Program-made: the position numbers and the translations under genes
Notes under the pieces: model-generated
Databases searched by the model: none
The model's input: the letters and a program-made list of their open reading frames with translations, nothing else
Told to the model about the DNA's origin: nothing
NCBI GenBank assembly: GCA_019054805.1
Contig: JAHQIY010000001.1
Location: forward strand, 6,524,501 to 6,588,500
Reading direction: 5' to 3'
DNA from: Brachionus manjavacas
Taxonomy: Eukaryota > Rotifera > Eurotatoria > Ploima > Brachionidae
DNA: 64,000 nt
Part shown: one piece after another, positions 10,454-21,785 of the stretch
Position numbering within the stretch: the stretch's first letter is position 1
How the letters are laid out: every line of letters starts with the position of its first letter

Positions 10454-11323
10454 TTAATATTGTCTTGGATATACATGACCATTGTGTTGTACTGAAGGAC
10501 CTGGATATCCTTGCATATTGGGCGCTCTGTAGCCATATGAAAAACCAGTCGAATAAGCTGTTGGAGCGTAGCCAGGCTGACTGTTCATTCCCATGTTAGG
10601 CGCGGCCGGTTGGTAAGAAATATTGGTTATTGGCGGAGGAGGAGGAGGTGGTGGCGCATTAAAAATGGACGGCGAAGCGTACGTATTATAGTTTTGCGGA
10701 GGATACAATTCTGTTGTTGAATAAGAGGTAGAATAAGAGTCATCGTAGCCACAATCATACTCGACAGGTGAGTATGTGTAGACTCCGCTGCGAGACGACG
10801 GAATGCCGAATCGGCTGCCGTTTGATGAGTAATGCTTGGCCGAATGGTCGACTTTGACAATCCTGGTTCTGACAATCGGTGGTGGAGCTGGCTCGCAAAT
10901 TTCCTTGTCAATTATTCTTGGCGGAGGGGTCCTGGGTCTTTCTATAATTCTCTCAATTAACTGCTGTGGCTGCGGCCTAACTATCACTCTCTCCACAATG
11001 TCTGGTTCGGGAGTGGGCGCTCTTTCGACCACTCTTTGGATTACGGGAGGCGGTGTGGGCGCTCGAATGACGTCTCTAGGCGCGCGCACCATCGGTCTGT
11101 CGCCCACACAGTGCGTTCTGTATTCGTAGTCGCTCGCCATCGAGCTTATCGATGACCCAGAGCCCGACCGGTCCATGCCGCGCCTGTAGTACTGCTCGTC
11201 CGCTGCCGGGCCTCTTCTAGAGCGGCTCGAGCTGCGACGGCGCGAGTTCGACCGTCTATCCTCGTCAAACGAGTCACGCATTTCATCCCTACTGTAGTAG
11301 CGTTCTTCGTAATGCTTAGACAT
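10454..11323 (-). CDS. Pro/Val-rich repeat protein with Ser/Arg-rich N-terminus
   Basis: Single-exon protein of 289 residues; ATG at 11323-11321, stop at 10454, AATAAA on the minus strand at about 10393. Function is not recognised. Residues 1-45 are charged with a Ser/Arg stretch (RRSNSRRRSSSRSRRG). Residues about 80-155 hold imperfect repeats of the form VIxRxxxRAPTPPP and IIERPRTPPPRIIDKEI, reminiscent of the valine/charged periodic repeats of alveolin- or articulin-like cortical proteins, though homology is not shown. The C-terminal half is Tyr/Ser/Pro/Asn-rich with a run of eight prolines and several YG-type repeats, typical of disordered assembling proteins. GC content is far above the surrounding DNA, supporting real coding constraint. 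No transmembrane segment or signal peptide. It could be a cytoskeletal or cuticle/lorica-associated protein; this is a guess. Confidence 0.85.
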   Translation of the reverse strand: MSKHYEERYYSRDEMRDSFDEDRRSNSRRRSSSRSRRGPAADEQYYRRGMDRSGSGSSISSMASDYEYRTHCVGDRPMVRAPRDVIRAPTPPPVIQRVVERAPTPEPDIVERVIVRPQPQQLIERIIERPRTPPPRIIDKEICEPAPPPIVRTRIVKVDHSAKHYSSNGSRFGIPSSRSGVYTYSPVEYDCGYDDSYSTSYSTTELYPPQNYNTYASPSIFNAPPPPPPPPITNISYQPAAPNMGMNSQPGYAPTAYSTGFSYGYRAPNMQGYPGPSVQHNGHVYPRQY

Positions 11324-11710
11324 TTTAGCTTACAAAAAAATTTTTAAATTTCTAATTTTTTTTTTAAAAGTTTTCAAACAAAATAGTTTAAATAGTTGAA
11401 GAGTTTTAATTAAAAAGAATGACTAATTTAGCTAGATGTTAGAAGAGAAAAAAAATTGAATTTTTTCCCTAATGGAAAATGGGTGTCAGACTTTGGCAAA
11501 ATGAAAATGATCGTCTTCGCTTCGACACGAAAAACTACCATTGTGATGTGTATATTTATAAAAATTGGATGAAAGCAAATAGATAGAAAGAGAAGATAGT
11601 CGTTTTTTAATTGACATGATACGCAAGAGTGATCTTGCAAATTTATTTCAGTCAAATCTATTTGAAATAGCATAATTAAGCAAAGAAACTAAATTTTTGA
11701 AAGGCCCGAG

Positions 11711-11952
11711 ACTACGAGATTTTAGTTTCGGGGTCATTTGAACATCTCAATTTTTGGTTAATGATTTTGTCACATATTTGGCGACATTTGTCAATTTTTT
11801 CGATTTTATCTGTCAACCAGTAGAATATGAAATGAGTCTGCTCCCAAGTCCATTTGTCCTTTAACCGAATAATTCAAGCGAGCCAACGACTCCACAAAGC
11901 ACCAAATGGCAATTGCTAGTGCCGAGCAAACCAAGCATGCAACGATCACTCG
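11711..11952 (-). CDS. Possible terminal exon of an unidentified gene
   Basis: Downstream of the acceptor-like TTTTTAAAATGTAG (minus strand, ending at 11953), two long frames overlap. Frame one reads RVIVACLVCSALAIAIWCFV and continues to a stop at 11806-11808 (48 residues, starting with a membrane-like helix). The frame shifted by one reads KDKWTWEQTHFIFYWLTDKI and continues to a stop at 11711-11713. GC content rises here compared with both sides, and AATAAA follows at about 11640 on the same strand. This looks like the last exon of a minus-strand gene whose other exons I could not place between 12 and 13.9 kb. Which frame is used, or whether a frameshift has broken the gene, is unclear. Confidence 0.35.
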
Positions 11953-11959
11953 CTACATT

Positions 11960-13155
11960 TTAAAAACAACACAAAAATCAAAGATCTATACTTTTTTTTT
12001 TCTTTTCAAATATTTTTTTGACATTTAAATTAATCATCAGTCCTTTGTGACGCTCAGGATTTTTAGATTCTTTATCAAACTAAGTCAAGTTAAAAAAAAT
12101 TTTTCTTATTAAATCAAGCATAGTTTTTTTTGAGAATTTTTTTTTAATTCAATGAGCATTTTTAAAAAGGTTAAACAATTTACTTCAAAAATTTGTGGAC
12201 AAAATAACAAAATTCTCTCAAGTAAAATGCTTTTTTCCACATAAAATCTTACAAAAATACTCAAATTAATTTTTGCTTAGATTGCTCAAAAATTGGTAGT
12301 TTTAAAAAAAATTTGAAATTCTAACCCCACTCTTATACCAATCTCAATTTTTTCAATGAATGATTATGTAGCAACCATGCAGATTCAGGTAGTCGTCAAA
12401 TCTAGCCAAGCATAATTTCGAGTCTATATGCTTTTTTGAACTTTATCAAAAACAACTAAATTTAATTAAAGATTTAAAAAAAAATGATTTTAGATTAAGT
12501 TGATAATTTTTGTTTGATTATTGTCGCAAATTTATTCTATTAAAATTTGACAGATTAAAATCTAAAAATTTAGCATTTTAATTATCTGTCAAATTACATT
12601 GCAGATTGTCTGAAGGAGCTAGATTTTTTTTTAAAGTTTTTTTTTTAAACAGAATCAATTTGTGGCTTTTAGAAAAATAGTCGAAGCGTTTTTTAATTTT
12701 TGTTCTGCCTTTTTGCTCTAAAGTTTTCAATACCAATTTGTTTGCCATTCTATAAAAATACTACGAAAACTTTTTTATTATAACCAGCTTTGGATTCAGA
12801 AATTGGTTTCTTTTTTTCTTTTGATTCATCTGTAATTTAAAATATATGAAAATTTAACTTTCTTAATTTAATTTTTTTTTGATTACTTAAATTTATTACT
12901 TAGGACTTCAGTTTCTTATTTATTTGGAATTTAGATATTATATAAATAAAAATTAATTTGTTCCTTTTGGAAAAAAAAAATTTCTGTGGGAAAAATAATT
13001 AAAAAATAAAAAGAGCATCACATTTTAATAGAAAAATTCCTAATTTTTCCAAAATATTTAATTAACATTGTTGAATTGGAATTCTAAAAGTGTAATTTTA
13101 TCAATTGGAAATTTTACAAAATAGTGAAAGTGTCTCGAGAAAAATTTAAATATCG
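11960..13155. other. Non-coding AT-rich stretch
   Basis: Homopolymer-rich sequence without recognisable protein motifs. Around 12350-12430 the minus strand has a short slightly GC-richer open stretch after an acceptor-like site, which could be an upstream exon of the gene ending at 11711, but no consistent donor was found. Confidence 0.3.
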
Positions 13156-13382
13156 TATTCAATTTTTTATTCTGAAACTAAAATCAGTATCCAACATAAC
13201 AATGGCTCTGATTTTTCATTTCATCATAAAAAAATTGAAAAAAATCTAATTAAATGTTAAAAATATTATAAATCGGTACAAATAAAACCATTATAATAAA
13301 ACCATCATGGTCCCTAAATTTTTTCTATCTTTATTTTTTTACCCAACATAAGTCCTTTAGAGATTTAAAGAAAAAAAGCCAA
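13156..13382. repeat. 227-bp dispersed repeat, copy 1
   Basis: Starts TATTCAATTTTTTATTCTG and ends GAAAAAAAGCCAA. It is repeated in direct orientation at 15817-16043 with only two differences seen by eye (CCAACATAAC versus CCAACACAAC, and AATTGAAAA versus AATTTAAAA). It has no TG..CA ends or coding content. The near identity points to a recent duplication or a young non-autonomous repeat. Confidence 0.85.
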
Positions 13383-13984
13383 CATTTTGACTTGCTCTCT
13401 TAAAAAAATCTATGACTAGAACTATAAAAGAATCGATATGAAAAGGGGTCCTTACAGCTAATAGAAGTCTCATTTAGATTTTATATGCAAATAATATTTC
13501 CCAACATAGGTTTCATTTGCAAATTATTATTTAATAAAATTTCAATGAATTTTTAAAAAACTAAAATATATACTAAAAAATATTACAAACCTTGATTTGA
13601 AATCATGGTCTTGATTGTTGAGTTACCCACAATGACTTGATGCATTTTTCATCTATGAATCATGTCATTTTTTATGCATTAAAGATGTTTTTGGATTAAA
13701 ATCAGAAAATTTTCATCTTTTTCTCTTCATAACATGTAAATATGACCCAATCGTTAAAATTTTTTTTCATCTTTGCTTCATTCTTGAATCATTTCATTAT
13801 GATTGAATTTTTCGGAATAAAACAAAGCCTAAAGTTGAAATTAATCTCAATTTTTTTTTGTACTAAATCTTTTTTGTACTAAATGTCTGCTTGAAAGTAG
13901 ATTTTTTCCCTCCTTATTAACAAAATATTTATTTTGATTTCAAAATTTAAAAAAAATTTTCAGATTTTAGCTGCTTAAAATTTT

Positions 13985-14547
13985 TTTGCTTAAATTTCTT
14001 TGGACTGAAGCCAATATTACTCCTATTTTTAAAAAAGGAAGCAAAATAATTGCCGAAAACTCAAGACCTATATCATTAATGTCAATACCGTGCAAAGTCA
14101 TGGAAAAACTCTTGAAAAAGCCAATAATCAAATTCCTAGCCGACAAAAAGTAACTTTCTATAAGACAACATGGGTTCTTGACCAATAAATCATGCATCAC
14201 CAACTAACTTATGAAATTAGTAATTTCATCAAAACCAATTGAATTGGTTTAATAAAATTGGGTTAAAAAATGAACAGTCGTTTCGATCGACACAGTCCTA
14301 CGATTTCCAGATAGAAAGACATCTAGCTAAAAGCTCTCATCAACGTCATAATTTCTTTACTAACAGAGTATCAAGCGTTTGGAATGATCTATCAAAAGAA
14401 GTAGTCCTTTCAAATGAGATAAACGAATTTAAAAATAAATTTGACAGATTAAATTTAGAGAGGTATTACAAAGGATTTTTAAACTCCATTTCATGTGGTC
14501 AAAATCATTATAGCTATTTATTTATTAATATTAATATTATAAAATAA
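13985..14547 (+). pseudogene. Non-LTR retrotransposon fragment with internal deletion
   Basis: The first part encodes the start of a reverse transcriptase domain: EANITPIFKKGSK, ENSRPISLMSIPCKVMEKLL and, after a stop near 14152, SIRQHGFLTNKSCIT. This is the standard CR1/Jockey-type order. The catalytic core is missing. From about 14239 the frame jumps to the C-terminal region (NKIGLKNEQSFRSTQSYDFQ, HNFFTNRVSSVWNDLSKEVV, INEFKNKFDRL), the typical end of such proteins. Thus most of the RT palm, including the YxDD box, has been deleted. Flanked by the two 227-bp repeats. Confidence 0.75.
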
Positions 14548-14699
14548 ATTAGAATTCTTTTAAAATTAATGAATTACCATTAAATCAATTTATTAATTTG
14601 AAAAATTCAAAGCCAAATAAAAAAGACATATACTTTGTCTACTAACTACTAATTTTTTGAGAGGCAAAACTCATATTATGCACAACCTCATATACAAAT

Positions 14700-15660
14700 T
14701 TATTTACATGTCGAAGATTTTTTCTCCAGCAAAAATGTATTTTAAAGAAATATGTTTGAAAAACAATGTGAAATGAAAAGGAAAAAAAGACCCTTTCTTT
14801 TCATTTAAAGATTTAATTTGGGCAACCGGTTTTCTTACTAAAGACAAAATATTTAAGTTACCATTGACTTTTTGCCAGATTTTGAGCCAGATTTTAGAAA
14901 ACTCAGAAGAGTCTATCATCAGAAATTTTTGTTCAGATCAAACATTCGAACGAATTCCTGCATTTGAGACAAGTGTGCTGAAAGATTTAGTCGAATTTGT
15001 CAGTAGCAAAGAATAATCTGATGATTTGGCGCAGTGTTTATTTTTAATACACGTTGACATTACTGACTGTCACAAATTCGAAGAAAACAAGACCTATTCC
15101 TATTTTTACAACTTTTTTGTTAATTTTCTTTCGATTGACACTCAATTCGAAATTACATAAAACCAATTGTTCATCGAACTCAAATCAATTTTTTTTAGTC
15201 TAATGAACATGAGTTTAATGACGCTTGCAAAAAATCAATTGACAAAAAAATTGCTCCAAAAATAAACACCAAGAAACTCAATTTTCTAAAACTTTAACTT
15301 TTCTTTTCTTAGAATATTTGGGAAATATTTATGGCTACTCTAGAATAGACAGATTATATGTCAAAGTGTTATCAATCGAAAGTTTGGAGAAGTATTTTTC
15401 TGAAGACAAAAATTAACGGCCGTTATACTTATAAGCTTGATTACATTCGTTTGATAGTGCACAAAGCATCACTTTTACCAATATTCAAGCACTATTACTT
15501 GACCCTATCAAGTCTTTTTTTGATGAGCAAACGTAAGAAAAGCTCTAAAAAATGTGAAAGAATGCTGTTTCAACATTGAAACAGATTTTTCAGGGTTTAT
15601 TTAAACTTGAATAATCCTGAGGAATCCATCGGTCGTAAGATAATTTTAAAGTACTTTTAA
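14700..15660 (+). pseudogene. Unidentified decayed coding stretch
   Basis: Several blocks read like protein but in shifting frames: KDLIWATGFLTKDKIFKLPL, TFCQILSQILENSEESIIRN, FERIPAFETSVLKDLVEFVS then a stop at about 15015, DDLAQCLFLIHVDITDCHKF, and near 15350 RLYVKVLSIESLEKYFSED. Amino-acid composition is that of a helical protein. I could not identify a family. It may be a decayed host gene copy carried between the 227-bp repeats, or exons of a gene I failed to assemble. Low confidence. Confidence 0.25.
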
Positions 15661-15816
15661 GAATATCTAAATAAGATTCTGGATGATTTTTTTAATTTTG
15701 ACTCACTAATGCTTTGAGCGCAAAAATCTAAGATTCTCACAATCCCTGAATTAGCATAAGATTTGAACCAAATTTACACTTCCTGCAATTTTTATATAAT
15801 TAAAAAAAATGATGAA

Positions 15817-16043
15817 TATTCAATTTTTTATTCTGAAACTAAAATCAGTATCCAACACAACAATGGCTCTGATTTTTCATTTCATCATAAAAAAATTTAA
15901 AAAAATCTAATTAAATGTTAAAAATATTATAAATCGGTACAAATAAAACCATTATAATAAAACCATCATGGTCCCTAAATTTTTTCTATCTTTATTTTTT
16001 TACCCAACATAAGTCCTTTAGAGATTTAAAGAAAAAAAGCCAA
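15817..16043. repeat. 227-bp dispersed repeat, copy 2
   Basis: Second copy of the repeat at 13156-13382, same orientation, with about 99% identity over the full length. Flanks differ on both sides, so the unit boundaries are sharp. The 2.4 kb between the copies hold a LINE fragment and a decayed coding stretch, but the pair lacks LTR hallmarks. Confidence 0.85.
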
Positions 16044-16194
16044 ATTAAAGATCTTAATTAAAGATCCAAATTAAAGAAGTAAGGCATTTGAAAATATCTA
16101 TTTGTATCTACAAAAGTCTTAGGGTTTATTTAACCTGATTTTTTAATAAAAATTTGACCAAAATTTGTATTACTTTTTAATAAAACGATCTAAA

Positions 16195-16385
16195 ATTAAA
16201 ACTTAAGAACAGTCTTCTCAATAAGCTTTGCTGACCACCCATCATTATCTTCCTTGAAATTGTTAAGTTATTTTGCATTTATTAATTCTTCTAGTAATTT
16301 GTTCCACTCATTTTCAAATATTTTAGAAAAAAAGTTATAATTAAATTAAAGATTTTTTTTCAATCTTTTTTATATTACATCTAAG
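16195..16385 (-). pseudogene. LINE protein C-terminal scrap
   Basis: Minus-strand translation reads LFFSKIFENEWNKLLEELIN, a stop, then LNNFKEDNDGWSAKLIEKTV. This parallels the conserved C-terminal motif FFSxRVxxxWNxLPxEVVxAxxLNxFKxxxD of CR1/Jockey-like retrotransposons and the equivalent at 14340-14450. Very short and broken. Confidence 0.5.
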
Positions 16386-16399
16386 ACTATAATTAATCC

Positions 16400-18860
16400 C
16401 GTATTCAAAATTCAATTTCTCAAATAGATAGCAATCTTAAACATTTATTTGAGGTTAACTTGTTAAAAATTGTGTTGGATACGGTCAAGACAAACCAGTC
16501 CAATACACAGACGGTTTTTTGCGGTCATTTGGCCGGTAAGCTAAGCGGTCAAAATTTTTGTACCGCCAAAATAAACATATACGCGCGCTCAAAAAACCGG
16601 CATAAAAATACGGCAAAATTTTTGGCGGTTAGCCACTTAAATTGAAATGTTTTTGAAATAATGTTTTTAATTAAATATAAAAAAAAAGTTTATGAATTTA
16701 TTTTATTTCGCATAAGCTTATCTTATAGAATTTTGTAATGTTGAAATTTTAAAATGCTTAGAGATAACCAAATTGAATTAGATATGCCATCATTACAAAT
16801 AAATTGGCAAGGCTCGGTCCGGCCGGCTATTCGTCCTATCTCATACAGTATTGCCAGTTCCAGATAAAAAAATTCTGAAACAACAGAATTAGCTGAGATG
16901 TAGAAAACTGAATAAGACAGCGTTATAATAAAAGAGTTAGGTTTCTTTGTTAATGTTCCAAAAAGATAATGATTCTTTTTTTTTGAAACTAAATTGCTCT
17001 ATCGATTATATTTAATCTCAAAACGCGTTTGATTATATTTGTATCTTTATTAAAATCAAATATTTGGAGTATAGATGTTTTTATTTAATTGAGGAATTTT
17101 TGTGCGATGTTTCTAATATATTTAAGTAATGAGCTTTTTTGGTTTAATTTAAAAAGTTTAGCCTTTTTTATGTACTTTTACGAATCTCATAAGAAAATCT
17201 AACGTAAAGTTTAGTTCGAACATCAAGAAAACGTGCTGCTAATAGAATTTTATTGGTAAATATTTCGTATTTGCCAGTACAGATATTGGTCAAATAGTTT
17301 AAAACTTAGGACTTTAACAAGTAAAAAATCTTTAGGACTTTAACAAGTAAAAAATCACTTGAATCTATTAATTAACTTCCAAGTAAACAACCAAAAGTTG
17401 GAATTACAATTGAAATTGATATTTCAAGAGCAATTTTATAAAAGGCTCAAATACCTCTATATTTTCCATAATGTTGTTTCAAATCCAATTCACTGATCAA
17501 CAAGTCTTCATATTTATTACGAAAGTCGATTTGAGTTAAAGCGTGATATTTTGCTAAAAAATAATGAGACTCATTTTCTAGGTCTTGCTTATTTTTCTAA
17601 ATTTTTTACTAATCGACTAAAATGTATTTTATTATATTATCTAAAGATGCTTTTTTTTTATTCTCACTAAATAATTCAATTTTTATCTTTATTTTTTTTT
17701 GGAACTTTCAAATTAACTTTTCCTTAACAAGAGGTTAATTCAATTAATAATAATTAATAATAAATATTGCATCTTTTTGTTCCTATAAGCACTCAATCAT
17801 CAAATAAGTTGAGTTCCATCTTATTTTATCAATTTATTCTTGTATCAATTTGTGTGGCTAAATATTTAGAAAAATATCTCCATACATTATTCTAATTTTA
17901 TTCCTACCATATGGAAAAAATTCAAAAAAAAAATAAAACTAAAAACATAAAATTTTTACTTATCTTTACTGTTGGGTTGTAAGAAAGCTATGGCTTTCGC
18001 ATCTTTCCTTAACCATTTTGAATAATAATAATAACTTAGTAAAATCTGGGCTTCAGATATATATTCTCTTTACTTAGTATATTGATTAAAAACATTGACT
18101 ATTTTTTCTACATTTTTTAATTAGACTTGCATAATTTTGTATACATTCAGCTTCATTATCAAAAAAAAAGTTGAATCTTTCCTAAATTCAGACTCAATCT
18201 CCTTAAGAATACTTATTCGATAACTGATTGTTAAGTTTAAAATGATTTATATTCAGAAGACTAATTGGGAAAAAAAATACTGTAAATTAATGTCAGTGAG
18301 CTTACCTAAATATGTATATTCTGCATTTTTTATTTTAGGCTAAATATTTTGTGCTGAAAATATCTTCTTATTTGATTCTGATTTATCAAATTCTATAATT
18401 TTAAAATTTAGTTAGTTTAAAAATCTAAATCACTTAAAAAATTGAATAAAAAAGGCATTTGAAAAAATTTTTAAATTTAATTTTTGAAACATTTGTTTGA
18501 TTATTGAAAATTAATTACCAACAGTAAGAAAGATAAACAAAAATTTAGATCTCAAACATCGGGAGATTTGATTCATTTCTAATAAAAAAAATCAATTTTA
18601 TTTCGAATTATTACAAAATAAAAACTAAAAGTAAATATTCAATCTTACTTTAAAAAAGAAAAAAAAATATTGAATTTTTTTATTTTACAATATGTTAATT
18701 TTAATTTATAATTTAAAAAGGTTATAAGTCAAAATTTTTTTAAAGAAAGATGTAGAATATTTATTAATTCAAGAATATTGAGCTTACAATTGTTAAATAA
18801 TCATTCAGATTTTAATCTAAAAACATTTATATAAAGAATCAAAATTTAAAATTAAAGTTA
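16400..18860. other. Long non-coding AT-rich stretch
   Basis: No gene recognised. The segment 16490-16640 is markedly GC-richer (GGCCGGTAAGC, TACGCGCGCTC) as is 16810-16835 (CTCGGTCCGGCCGGC); these may be the ends of an unidentified element, but no inverted repeat or target duplication could be paired. At about 17305-17357 a unit ending in AGGACTTTAACAAGTAAAAA is duplicated in tandem. Confidence 0.35.
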
Positions 18861-18861
18861 A

Positions 18862-19083
18862 TTAATTAAACCATATTTGAACAAAAAACTTGTTAAGATT
18901 GCTTAAAAAATCACCAAAATTGCTTATATTAATCGAATCATCATAGATTTCTTTGCTGAAAAATGAATCTGTCATCATTTCACAAATTGAGGTTTTTTGA
19001 TAAGATTTTGAATCGTCGGCAAATTTTGCGGAAATCGGTTCATTGATACAAACAACATTACTTTTTGGATTAAATATTTCCAT
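18862..19083 (-). CDS. Small hypothetical protein
   Basis: A 73-residue open frame from ATG 19083-19081 to TAA 18864-18862. The sequence (MEIFNPKSNVVCINEPISAK, then CEMMTDSFFSKEIYDD) has balanced composition and higher GC than its surroundings, unlike the Phe/Lys/Asn-rich random frames nearby. No domain, signal peptide or transmembrane helix is recognised. It could also be an internal or first exon of a larger minus-strand gene. Confidence 0.35.
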   Translation of the reverse strand: MEIFNPKSNVVCINEPISAKFADDSKSYQKTSICEMMTDSFFSKEIYDDSINISNFGDFLSNLNKFFVQIWFN

Positions 19084-19094
19084 TTTCAAGACCA

Positions 19095-21355
19095 GCTTTT
19101 TTTTTAAAAAGTAATGAAATCATCTCTTTTTATAAATATTAGCAGATAATTTAAAGTCTATCATCCATGACATGGATCACTCATAAAACATGAGTAATTT
19201 CCCAGGGTCTTAATTTTAAAGATCTTTAAGTAGAGTGATTGCGAATATTCATTAATTTAAACAATTCTTTTTTCTTTTAAACAATTCTAAAAAATGAATA
19301 CCAAATCCAGCTAATGTTGGTTAAATGAACCTTTTAATTAAAAATAAGCAATAAAATAAAACATTGTATCGATTAGTTTAAATTTTTTTAATTAGAATCT
19401 TAGATAATGAAAACTTGCATGATTTTAATTTCAAATAAAGAGAAAATTAGATAAATTATCAAAAACAAAACAAAATAAATTTTTTTGAATTTAACTACTT
19501 AGAAATAGAAATATTCGAGAATGTCAAACAGAATGATTAAAAAAAATTTAAATATCAAACATTTTAATATATTTATCTATAATTTCACAATACCAGAGTT
19601 TTTATTGAATTGTGTCAAAATTTGCGTTACGGAAGCCCTGCTTGAATCTTATTCCGAAAATTTGTAATTTTTTAATTAGAATATGATAATTTTAAGTACC
19701 AAACAAAAATAATTTTTCAATTATTTAACGCAACGAATCTAATTGCTGATAATTTTAAAAAATTTACCTATATTTTCGAATGAGATAAAAATCGAATGAG
19801 ATAGATTAAAATTTAATGAAAAAAGCAGCATCGTTAATATATTTTTGTTCAGAGTTTTAAGAAAATATTTTTAATTTTTATTATATTTAAGATTGTAGAT
19901 AAATGTAAACTCTTTAAAATGAATAATATTTCAACTCAATTCAAAGAAGTATTTTTCGCTTAATTTTAACACATCATAAAGCAATGAGTCTATGATATTC
20001 TTTTAATAAACTTCTATTACTTAACAGAATAGTTCCTTTAATATAAGGCGGTTTTTTAATATGAAGGATGAGAAATCAAACACAAAATTTTAATAAAATG
20101 AAAAATAAGCTTAAACAAAAACAAATTATACAAAATAATACAAATAAAAATGGACAACAGGGCATAAATAAAGTTTTCCAAAAGCAATCTACTATTTTTT
20201 TATGTTGCTAAGGCTGATCGCTGAAATATTTAATTTGCTAATTATTTAAAATAAGTTTAATTAAAATTAATTATGTGTTTGAGGAAATTATTAAAAAAGG
20301 GATGTCTCAAAAATATTTGGTCATGAAAAATTAGTAGGAATGTTTGGCTGAAAGTTCCATTGATTGTTTTGTTTTCAAGTACTTTTATGGAGCCTTTATT
20401 ACTTAAATTCAGTGTTCAGTGGCCTATACAAATTGTTGACAAAACGGTTTATATCGGAATTTGGAGATTTTTTGGTCAAAAGAAAAGAAAATTCATGATG
20501 TTGGAGTCGTTATAACTACAAAAGTTCTCCAAAGGCTAAAATTCTGTAAGCTTAACTTAGCGGAGAAAAATCAATTTTAAATCGAAGATAAAAAGAATTG
20601 AAAGGATTCTTTAAGGAGTCTGAAATTTTATTTTTAAGAAATTTTTTAGGTAACCTGCTGAAGTTATTCTGGAATCCAGGATGTTCCGTCCAGGTCCTGA
20701 ATGTTCATGCAAATTGATCCTATTAGATTATTTAGACATTAAAACTTTCATGGATGCTTTGCTAAAAGCAGACAATAGACGATTTAATCATGTATGTGAC
20801 GTCTTAAAATTTTACCATAAATAAAATGAACAAATCTTCATACATATTTTCTAATGAGATCTCTGCTGAATTCCAAAATTTTTTACATGTAATTCACATT
20901 GTATCTTAATTAGATCTATTAAGAAATCTTAATGAGAATGAGATCTGGGACCTGAGAAGAGCTTTAACAAAGTAAATATAGAAGTACTTGAAATATTAAA
21001 GCAATCTAATTAAACTCGAAAATTTACATTAAAATCTATTTAAAGTAATTTTATTAAATATAAAACTCTATTAGAAAAATTAAGCTAAAATAAAATATGA
21101 AAAAAAAAATGCCTTTAAATAAAAAATCTATTCCTCATTTAAGGTAGAAAGCGAGTTGAATTTTTTTATTATTTTATTGAGACATTTTACTTTATTATCT
21201 AAACAAATTTATTTAACTTAAGAAGTAGATTCTTTGTTTTTATTTCCTGCTATTTAATAACTAAAATAAAAGCATTAACACTTTATTATATTAAAATTAG
21301 ATATTTCAAAAAATTTTTGAAGTCGATTCCAGTTTAAAAATATTTGAAAAGAATT
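19095..21355. other. Non-coding stretch, unresolved
   Basis: Mostly AT-rich sequence with no assembled gene. Between about 20300 and 20560 both composition and scattered protein-like words suggest an old degraded coding element, but no motif allowed a family call. Confidence 0.3.
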
Positions 21356-21361
21356 TAATCA

Positions 21362-21496
21362 TCAAAAACTAAATGGAATACAAAAAAAACAGCAAAATGA
21401 ACCCTTTTCGGTCTTGGTTGCAGCTTCGCCTTCTTCAATTTTAATATCGACGAAACCATTTGGCTCGTTAACTTGGACTGTTTGTTGCATCTTCAT
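21362..21496 (-). CDS. 44-residue micro-protein with Cys-rich tail
   Basis: Minus-strand ATG at 21496-21494 opens a frame of 44 codons ending in TGA at 21364-21362. Residues 1-34 are hydrophilic and balanced (MKMQQTVQVNEPNGFVDIKI, then EEGEAATKTEKGS); the end is FCCFFCIPFSF. GC content over the frame is strikingly higher than either flank, and the ATG sits in an A-rich context. The tail resembles palmitoylated or CYSTM-like Cys-rich membrane-anchoring ends, though true CYSTM homology is not shown. It may be a stand-alone micro-protein or the coding exon of a spliced gene. Confidence 0.5.
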   Translation of the reverse strand: MKMQQTVQVNEPNGFVDIKIEEGEAATKTEKGSFCCFFCIPFSF

Positions 21497-21785
21497 AATT
21501 TTTTTTTTAATTTTTTCAAATAATTAAAATGATACACGTATCTCAATTAAATAGATGTTCAGTCAACCAATAAATGCTATTCAATGCATATAATTTTGAA
21601 AGAGTGATTATGAAAAGTTTTAAATATTCAACATTGCTGAATTGATACAGAATTTTTTTTTAAAACCAAAAATTTGTGTTCTTCTTACAAAGACAATTTT
21701 TATGTCAAGTTATATTTATTTTCAAATTTTAAACAAAATTGCAAAAAAATTGAATTGATTTTAAAATTTATTCAACAAAAAAAAG

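Noticed and set aside
13156-16043. LTR retrotransposon bounded by the 227-bp repeats
   Set aside because: Repeats lack TG..CA ends, no primer-binding site or polypurine tract is visible, the interior encodes non-LTR RT pieces, and flanking target duplications are absent.
16490-16835. Transposon with GC-rich ends
   Set aside because: GGCCGG-type words occur at both places but no inverted repeat or target duplication could be paired.
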